Below are positions 56,421 to 64,000 of a stretch of 64,000 nt of DNA, piece by piece. The notes below the pieces were generated by a model. That model did no database searches, was not told where the DNA came from, and worked only from the letters and a program-made list of their open reading frames with translations. Source of the stretch: Nematostella vectensis (taxonomy: Eukaryota; Cnidaria; Anthozoa; Actiniaria; Edwardsiidae); contig NC_064045.1 in assembly GCF_932526225.1 (NCBI RefSeq), forward strand, positions 1,586,501 through 1,650,500, written 5' to 3'. The position numbers and the translations under genes were made by a program. Position 1 is the first letter of the stretch. Every line of letters starts with the position of its first letter.

Positions 56421-58390
56421 CCCACGACACTTACTTACCTTCGCAGACTATCTTGTATGATTTGAATAAGTTTGGCAGTCTTGTGCTCTGAAGAAGACTG
56501 GGTATGATATATTGAAGGGAAAGGGATAGCCACAGGAAGAAACATTGGAAAGCTTAATCGAGTAGAAAATTCGAAGAGACGCCTTCTTCGGACAGCAGTA
56601 CGGTCACGGTACGGCCACGGTACGGGCACGGTACTGTCACGGCACGGTCACGGTGCTGTCACGGTACGGGCACGGTACGGTCATTACATTTGGTGTAAAA
56701 TATGAAAGGTCATTACATAGATCTCAATTTTTTAACATTATTATTTCGAAATGCATTTTGGGTATGGGCTCAATGATAGGTCACGTGGGACATTCGGGGA
56801 TTTTCACCTCGAGATTTTGAGATCTTGATCATTAGAAACAGAATTTTGTTAAAAATTTCAACGAAAATTAAACAAAAAAATTAGCAGCGTGAGACTTGCA
56901 CGAATTTTTCGCTTACAAGTCCTCTGTATATTCAATATTTTGCTAGACGTAAAAAACCCTGTACTTTGTAAAAATCAATAAAAGCAAATCACAAATTGAA
57001 TTAACACTAATGCCACAAATAAATTTAATTGGTACGTACAAAGACCAAATTCGCAAATAAATTATTCATTGTTTGAATTGTGTAGCGTTTTTTTCTTGTT
57101 TTCTTTAAGTTTGAGTTAAGAAATGAACGATGGCATTTTGCTCGTAAAGCTCTTAGTGCACATTTTTTTTTGCGTTTTCCCTTTTTTCTAGTATCATTTT
57201 CATTTTGCTTTCCCACTCCTGTATTTTTTAACTTAACTAAATGTTATTAATGAAAGCCTTCGAGCACATCAATTTCTTCTTGACAATTCCAACTATGACT
57301 AAACCCCAGCCTTAATATTTCATTGTTGAATTTTTCAGACCAGAATGCTGAATTCGAAAATCGAATCTGACCTATTTTTGCAAGTGTTGTATTTTCTTTA
57401 TCTAGAGATTTTAGTCCAGTATGCCAGGTAACCTCGCAAGTCTGCCTCACAGGTTGTTTTCTGAGTAACCTGACAAAATTCTTAGTGTGCGCTGTCGACA
57501 AGGTCATTCTGTTAACGGGTCTCGTCATATTTCGCTACCATGACAAGGTCATTCTGTTAACGGGTCTCGTCATATTTCGCTACCATGAAGTAGAATCAGG
57601 CCAATGAGAGCGCCAAAAATCCGTGTCAAGTTTAGGCAATTCTACTTTTCACTTTTCGGGCGAAAAAGTGAAACGAACGATCACGTGCTTGAGAAATTTC
57701 TAATTTCCTTTTCCCTGTCGATTTTGAAAATACAAACAAACCTTGTCACGAGTTCAGAAAATGTTTATAGCTTTGCCATATTTCGCAAAAAAAGGGAAAG
57801 CTATTTTTCTCTGGCTTTTTCTCGATTTGTATCGCTTTAAAAAGCCACTATTTTGCTACAAGTACTCATCTGTAACAGAAATGTAGAAACCTGAAATTAC
57901 TGGAAGTTTTTCCGTTTTGCGGTAACGAAGAAAACAAGAAAAAAAGTTCGGGTCCACTTCCGGAAATTCGTATGCTCCCAACCCTGTAGAGGCTTAGATT
58001 CTGGCGCGCATCGTATCACGTGGGGTCTGTTTATACCAAGGGCCTGTTTTTCGTCCTATACGCGCGTGAAATATAACGATGACTGAAATGAAATAAAAAA
58101 TGATTAAGCAAAAAAAAGTATCGATAAGCAATAGAAAAAAATGTAGAGCCAATTGCCCCAGTATCGACCCCCGAAGATCAGATTATACGAGAGTTAAACT
58201 CATCAACACTAGATGATTTGGCGGGTGGGTGCCCAATGGAGATTGCTGCGCTCGGTAACCATGGCAACCATGTCACCGTCCCAACCCAACCACTACCAAC
58301 CCAAAATACCAGATCGAATAAGTTAAGAGCTCACTAACGGTTTAATAGCCCTATACGGTTACAAAGCTGTGCAAACTAAAGTACTGCCGC
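56421..58390. other. 3' flank of the myosin gene, no gene recognised
   Basis: Includes a 12-bp CGGTACGGTCAC-type repeat (56585-56685) and a 45-bp tandem duplication (57497-57586). A 93-codon frame on - (57247-57528) has no recognisable family, and part of it lies in the duplication. Confidence 0.5.
56977..56982 (+). promoter_or_regulatory. Candidate poly(A) signal of the myosin gene
   Basis: This is the first canonical AATAAA on the + strand after the stop at 56418-56420, about 557 bp downstream. It would give a 3' UTR of roughly 580 nt that includes a short CGGTACGGTCAC-type repeat. No transcript evidence. Confidence 0.4.
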
Positions 58391-58394
58391 TACA

Positions 58395-59389
58395 CCGCAG
58401 ACGCTAAACGGCGTGACGCCCCAACTAGAGCACTGGCCGGAGTGCGAATATACAATTGATACGCCCCACTTCTCCACCGTCCCAAAGTCTGGATCAAATG
58501 ATCTGGAATCCCATTCTGGGCCGCTACTGAGGCCGCACCTATTCGGAAACTATGGCTGGAGAAGTTTTCTGGGATACCAGCTGCCGCGACTATCGAGCGC
58601 AGCCATGTCGTCAGCTTTGCACGTGTTAACGGTCGGCCATCCTGGAACTAAAAGAGAGGGCCCTGAATATCCCCACTACGAGAGAGCGTCGACAGCACAC
58701 AGCGGGTAAGTACCCCGGCCGATGTGGATATAACAGCCCTTGCGGAAGTTATCCGTCTTAGAAGCTTTAATCCACACCCTCACACAAGAGGGGTTAGAGC
58801 GTTCGTCGAAAGCCAAGTCGGACAACTGAAGATGGAGCGCCGGACTAAAGCTTTTCGCATTGGGGACCGTGAACTCAGCTGATCTTAGAAAACCAAAGTA
58901 AGCCAGATTACACACCGCCCAGAACATGGCATGATCAAGGAGAGCCAGGTCTAAGGAACGAAAGATCACTAACATGATGTTGTAGGATACCGGCAAGCGC
59001 TGTGGTGAGCCAGAGGGACCCTGCGAGCGCTTAATCCCCCGCACTACAAGCTGAAGCCGCTCGCAATTAGAATGAGGGTCCGCATGTCCAGATACGATGT
59101 GTAGCGAGCGCACCGCAGATAGATACACTTTAAAGGATGGGTACCGAATCGACGCTGCCAAATGAGTTACGAATAGGCAGAGTGTCCACTCATCTACTGG
59201 GCACGGGGAACCTGTCGAGTGAAGTCTTCCGAGTTGCTGACAAAATGTCACAAACTTGCGTTGCGCGGACGCGTAAGTACGCCGCGTGGACGGTGCTAAG
59301 CCTTCCAACAGGTACGTTCTGCAGCGTAGTTCTAATGACGAGGGGCCAGCTAGCGCAGCAGTTGGGGTGGAATTGGAGTCGGATGGCAC
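58395..59389 (-). pseudogene. DIRS-like tyrosine recombinase, interrupted
   Basis: A 237-codon frame (59389-58676) begins the recombinase: an APSTRRTYASAQRKF SAM-like helix, LSAVRSLH, and a segment with RVWIKASKTDNFRKG. It stops at TAG 58676-58678. The C-terminal catalytic box with HSFRIGAAS and LGRWRSGAYQLYIR lies in another frame (about 58570-58395), beyond one more in-frame stop. The conserved His, Arg and Tyr are all present but no single frame encodes the enzyme. Confidence 0.85.
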
Positions 59390-60845
59390 TCCGCGTACGG
59401 GGCCGCTCTCCTGAACTCCTGGTAACGAAAACGGGACAATGCGTCAGCAATCTGATTGTAGCGCCCCGGGATATGAATGGAGGAAAAGAAGAAATTGAAC
59501 CTTGCCCCTGCAAATAGGAGACTGCGCAACAGATGCATCAACTCAGGTACTTTCGATGTGCGGGAGTTGAGTACCGCGACCACCGCCTCGTTATCGCATC
59601 GGGACAGTACATGACCTCGAAGCCATCCGTGACCCTACACGTGCGCGGCCACGACCACCGGGAACAGCTCCTTGTATGCAATAGAACGCGCTGTCTGATT
59701 CTGTTCCCACCGACCGTTGAACCATGCCCCGCGATCATGCGCCCCATAACCAATCGCCCCCGCGGCATCCGAGGTCACGACGATATTCGCCTTCACATGT
59801 ATTCCAGGAAATAACCAGAAACTTACACCATTCCACACGTAAAGGAAATTATGCCACCACGCTAAGTAAAGCCGAAGAGGTCGATGATACGCCGATGAAA
59901 AGTACGGCCCGGCCATACTACCTTAGCCGCATGGTGAAGGTGGCCTATCAGCGGCTGGAGTTGGTTGCGGGTGGCCCACTTGCATTCCCGCCATGTCGAT
60001 ACGAGACCGCGGAGAGCCGACAACTTATCGGCCGGCAGGCGTGTAATTTGGGAAGATGAATCTAGCTCTATGCCTAGTACAGTGATCGTGGTGGCGGGCC
60101 CGACACACTCACCTGGGTGCAGTGGCACACCAAGCGACTGACACACTACCCGACAGCGCGATAGGGCCGCGGCGCAATACTGAGAGTTAACTGGGCTGGC
60201 TAGAATAAAATCGTCGAGGTAATGTACCAGGGGGCGCACATTATGATTGATGAGAATCCACTCGACCATGTTCGCGACGCAGTTGGAAATATAAGGCGCT
60301 GCTCCAAGACCGAACGCCAAAGTCAAATCCACATAAAAATCGGCTCGCAATTTCATACCTAGCAGATATCGATCGGAAGGGTGAACCGGAATGTTGCGAT
60401 AAGCCGCCCCCACACCGAATTTCGCGATCTGAGCTCCGGGCCCGAACTGCGCGACCATTTCAATGATCTCGTCCATGCGCACATATTGCAAGGAAAACGC
60501 TACTGCATCGATACCATCGTTAACGCTACAACCCGCCGGGGCGGACAAGTCAACTATTAATCTCCACTTCCCCGGCTGACCCGCCTTAGGAATCACTCCG
60601 AATCCGCTGGTATGGAGGCGCGGTAACGGCGCGCACCGGAAAGGGCCTGCCACCCTACCTAATCTGGCCAAATAGTCGTCGATAACCTGAGGATTTTTGC
60701 GCGCGGAAAGCTTGTTGTCGCGCGCCGATTTGAGCGGGGTAGTACCCTCAAATCCCAGTTTAAAGCCCTCGCGGATCCCTGTTATGACGTACCCGACGCA
60801 TTCCGGTCGTGGGTGATACGCCAGTTCTATTCTCTTTCACTGCGT
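59350..60845 (-). pseudogene. DIRS-like reverse transcriptase / RNase H, frameshifted
   Basis: The frame opens near 60845 (YHPRPECVGYVITGI) and runs without a stop to 59862. It includes SGFGVIPKAG, AAYRNIPVHPSDRYLLGMK, DFYVDLTLAFGLGAAP and the catalytic YLDD. In RT motif A the expected catalytic Asp is missing: the text reads KFGVGAAY where family members have an acidic residue (about 60415). After a frameshift near 59890, RNase H continues with TSDAAGAIGYG, AYKELFPVVVA and, in a third frame, HIPGRYNQIADALSR. Inactive by both substitution and frameshifts. Confidence 0.85.
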
Positions 60846-61491
60846 TCAGCCGAATAGAAAATATTTATTGTCTAAATTATGAAATAAGAGAGACAACATG
60901 TAGGAGGATAGCAATCCAGCTGGTTTAGTTGAGTAATAACAGTATAGGCGGTCAATATACAATATAATTGGCGAAAATATATCATCGATCATCTGAGGAC
61001 ACAACTAGTACAGTGAGCTGAGAGGCTTTAAGTGAATAACGTGACGCCGAAAACTGCATAATAAGGACATACTAGAATCATGTGACCGAAAAAAGCACAA
61101 AAGAAACAACAACAAACTCATTAGTACCGAAAATAAATTCATTTCCCGAGGGAAGGCCTCTGGGCTTAAAGGGGATACCTGGGACACGGGAGGGAGACCA
61201 TGCCACGCCGTGAATAGAAAGAACAACCTATGCTACCATCCCCCAAGTATAGGCACTATATGTATGTAATCTTTATAAAGAACGAAGAAAGTAGAGGGGT
61301 CAGGCGTCTGCCTAGGAAGGGGAGGGGGGAGACATAAAAAACAGCAACTATGACAAGTACTCTAGTTTATAAGCGTACAAGAACCCTCGTATACACAACT
61401 GCCATACAACAACCTACTAAGGTGCAAGAATACGCGCATAAGATATTAAGTAAAAGTACCATAACTAGTTAGACTACTGTCTCAAAAACAG

Positions 61492-62633
61492 TCAACAAAC
61501 CCCACAGGGTTTGACGATCCTGCTGCCGCCCTGGGCCATCTCAGGCCCACCGCGTGCGCGACTCCTTTCCAGGTAGTGGCTCTGGAGACGACGCTTTCGC
61601 CCTGCGCTCGACGGGCACTCGCGCGCCGGATAGTTCCCGTTCTCGCAGTAAGCGCACTGGTGGGTGTAGCGGCACCCCGGGAAGAAACACTTGGCGAAAT
61701 TCCACGAGCGACACGCTTCCGAACTTGTAGGGCGATCCCTACCGGCTTCCGGGCGGGCGAACTCTCCCGCTGCGCAAACGTTAAATATCTGCGGGTGAAG
61801 TTGGGACCAATCGGTCAGCTTGGCCGCGTCCGCGTGCTCGCGAAACGCTCTATCGTAATTCAGCCATACGCGACCGGCGAACTGGCGAAAAGTGCGCAAA
61901 ATCCCTAAATTGTACAGCAGTAAATCCCGATTCCTCTGAGGGAACTGAGAGCAAAGGATCAGGGCATAGATTGAAAACACACCACGCCCCAATATCCTCG
62001 ATGACCCACCGAGGTCTCTTATTTGCCGTCGTAAGTACAAGATTGCCGTTCATAAAGAGCTGCGGCTCCAAGTTTGCCTCTCGCAGGTTTGAAGTCAAGA
62101 GCTCCACGAACCGCCCACCCACAATTGATGATAACAGTTTGGCAGGGACTGGCGAGAAACCTGGATACAATAAATGGCTCGCCGACCGCCGGAGAATGCA
62201 TCATCATGGGCGCCATGGCCGTCAAGTCAACGCTGCCCGAGGCTACCGATAACGGGAGAGCAGCACTCAAACCCGCCACACCGGACGGCGCCGACGCGAT
62301 AGAGAAAGTGTTGACGGTATCTGGTAACATACCTGGCGTTACGGGAGTCGCCCTGGTACCTGACGCCGGAAAATCCCCGCCGACCCCGTTTTCGTCTCGT
62401 CCTGGACTCGATGTTATTGGTTTTTCAATGCTCGCCGCCGGAAATTGGGCAAAAGAGCGAATCTCCTCCCTCATCACCTCCCGGATAGCTTCCATGAACT
62501 CGCTCGAAGGCCTGTCCTCCATACCGCCGAATAAATGTGACGAAAAAAATAGATCGCTTCCTACGTCTTCCACGAAACGACGTTTGATCAGAGAGGATTT
62601 GCCGCTCGGTGCAAAGCTGCCCTTCGCAAGCAT
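61492..62633 (-). pseudogene. DIRS-like Gag, frameshifted
   Basis: Three overlapping frames (62633-62019, 62170-61850, 62040-61492) carry successive parts of one Gag-like protein: a low-complexity N-terminus with an acidic FMEAIREVMREEI helix, a middle with LLTSNLREANLEPQLF, and a C-terminus with LHPQIFNV and a zinc-knuckle-like Cys/His cluster (CRSWNFAKC, then CRYTHQC). At least two frameshifts separate them. Confidence 0.7.
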
Positions 62634-62849
62634 ACCGCTGCACCACGCGCGCCGGAGACGCTGCCCTGTGTTGTGAGTCTAACCTTGCTTAAATGCGAGC
62701 ATTTAGCCTCATAAAAAAATACATCCAGACATACGCTGATAACGCCGAATGGCAGATAAAGCTTTACGGCTAGGCTGAAGATTTCGACCCCAGCACCGCT
62801 ATCTAGCGAACTGTACAACACAAAGGACCCTGAGGTGTGCAAATGTCGC

Positions 62850-63883
62850 TCAAATCACGGCGACATCCTCACAGATAGTTGGAGTCAAACCAGCCTAAAC
62901 CTCAGCGCCACACGATTTTCCATTGCAGAGGAATCCGGCAGAATATTTGAGCGCGATTAAGCGGGAGGAAGTGCGATTTTGAGGACGGAACGTGAGGTAT
63001 GTCAAAAAATACTTTCCTACCTTTCACTTCTTTCGTTTAAAATTTCAAATCGCGAATCTTGAATCTTAAAAAAGGCGCTTAAATACGGCCAAAGAACACG
63101 CAAAGAGTAAACATAAACACAACACTAGACTACACACGTCTTTTCAACAAGTTGTTTTTTACTTTTCACTAATTTTGTTTTTCGCCCTAAGGGACAAATA
63201 AAGAGCTTGGGCTACCTGTGGTTACACAAACGCTAATGCAACTTCTTGCGTATGCCTGACGTTACTTTGCTGTGAGAAGTTGTAATGTCAAAAAACGCTT
63301 GCTACGAAGGCTACTAATTTAGATTTGCCGACTACCGACAAAGACCGATAATTCTTACCGACTACCGACAAATTATAAAAGTTTTTAACTGACTACAGAC
63401 ATGCAGACCCCCCATCTAGCCTGCCTAGCGGCTCAAGGGAAGGGGAGGGAGACTGGGGGGAGGGAGAAGAAAGGAAAGCCTGCCCGCAGACTATTGTTCT
63501 AGCCCCATACAAATTGTATATGACAGAATGTCAAATATGCGTGAAATAACGTAGCACATCTGCGCTTAGTGATGTTGTCTTAGCATTTCACAACGGAATG
63601 TTTTTTTTATGTTCATATTAGAAAGGAAATAAATGGTGATCCTAGTATGACACCCTACTCCTATAACTAAGCGAAATATACTGGTTCCGGCGGTTCCACT
63701 TTTTAGTAATGCCGATCAAAGAGCTTTGGTGCAAGAAAATGCCTGCGAGTTGGTTGAGTAAGGAGTTTAAAATTGTTTATCGAGCGTTTTGTCGACGAGA
63801 TCCAAAACGACCGAATTTTGCCTTTAAAAAACGAGCAGTTTTTAAGGAATGATTTGTTGGTAATTAATTTTTCAAATCCTTAG
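62850..63883. other. Intergenic / upstream intron, little recognised
   Basis: About 1 kb of AT-rich sequence between the DIRS-like element and the helicase exon. A 47-codon + strand frame (63709-63852, starts MPIKELWCKK) is basic and has no recognised family. It might belong to the same gene as the exon at 63884, but I cannot show a splice donor in phase. Confidence 0.4.
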
Positions 63884-64000
63884 CTTCTTGCCGAAGCGAG
63901 AACGAAATCAAAAGCATTTGTGCTTGTAATCGTCCCACTAAACAGCATCATAGAGGATCAGGTCAGCGAACTGGAATCACTGGGGATATCAGCCTGTTCC
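63884..64000 (+). CDS. Probable RecQ-like DNA helicase exon (3' partial)
   Basis: After an acceptor ATCCTTAG (in-frame TAG immediately upstream supports a splice junction), 39 codons run to the window edge. They read LLAEARTKSKAFVLVIVPLN, then SIIEDQVSELESLGISA. This matches helicase motif Ia of the RecQ family (a hydrophobic strand, then PL-x-S/A-L-x-x-DQV, then a helix ending LGI). The Walker A exon would be upstream and the DEAH box downstream of the window. It could be a cellular RecQ-like gene or one of the multicopy RecQ-like helicases found in cnidarian genomes. No second exon is available to decide. Confidence 0.6.

Larger units (their letters stand above)
58395..62700 (-). mobile_element. 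DIRS-like tyrosine-recombinase retrotransposon, inactive
   Basis: On the - strand the order is Gag-like (about 62633-61492), RT/RNase H (60845-59350) and tyrosine recombinase (about 59389-58395), the DIRS gene order with a recombinase instead of an integrase. Frameshifts or stops break each part. A stretch of about 650 bp with no recognised coding (60846-61491) separates Gag and pol, unusual for the family and perhaps a later insertion. Terminal repeats could not be identified, so the limits are approximate. The element is not in the myosin gene but in its 3' intergenic region. Confidence 0.85.

Noticed and set aside
57247-57528. 93-codon - strand frame
   Set aside because: No recognisable family, partly inside a 45-bp duplication, AT-rich context; kept only as a note in the flank entry.

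Overview
The window is animal nuclear DNA dominated by one spliced gene. An unconventional myosin of class XV (MYO15A-like) runs on the + strand from the left edge to a stop codon at 56418-56420. I can place 48 consecutive coding exons (274-56420). All 47 junctions are phase-compatible and give one uninterrupted frame of 2,355 codons plus stop. The 5' part of the motor domain lies left of the window. Domain order is motor, 3 IQ motifs, MyTH4, a FERM-like linker, a long Pro/Gln-rich region, a myosin-XV-type pre-SH3 region, SH3, second MyTH4 and C-terminal FERM. The host looks like an anthozoan cnidarian (sea anemone or coral type). This rests on the dense ancestral introns and the mix of DIRS-like, CR1/L2-like and hammerhead-bearing repeats. 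It is inference, because no species marker is present.

Layout: 1-14 kb holds the rest of the motor domain, whose second intron is packed with retroelement debris (a LINE endonuclease piece, a decayed Ty3/gypsy-like element and a LINE RT/C-terminal piece). 14-17 kb holds the IQ exons around a 26-bp minisatellite. 17-24.5 kb is one long intron with a LINE tail and an antisense hammerhead ribozyme. 24.5-34.5 kb holds MyTH4-1 and its linker. 35.4-38 kb holds two large low-complexity exons. 38.8-46.2 kb holds the pre-SH3 region, SH3 and MyTH4-2. 47.2-56.4 kb holds the FERM exons, with a 2-kb foldback and a CRE-rich repeat in introns. After the gene come about 2 kb without a recognised gene, a dead DIRS-like tyrosine-recombinase retrotransposon on the - strand (about 58.4-62.7 kb), and at the right edge one exon of a probable RecQ-like helicase on +.

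The most unusual property is the number and placement of intronic minisatellites. At least five begin at or contain a 5' splice site (after exons ending 9038, 14297, 17229, 40133 and 49974). Another ends on a 3' splice site (31574), and one acceptor is triplicated (44899-44953). In two cases (36-bp units after 40133, 33-bp units after 49974) each unit carries a donor-like site, has a length divisible by three and stays open in the exon's frame. Choice among the duplicated donors could therefore insert multiples of 12 or 11 residues without a frameshift. Whether that happens needs RNA evidence.
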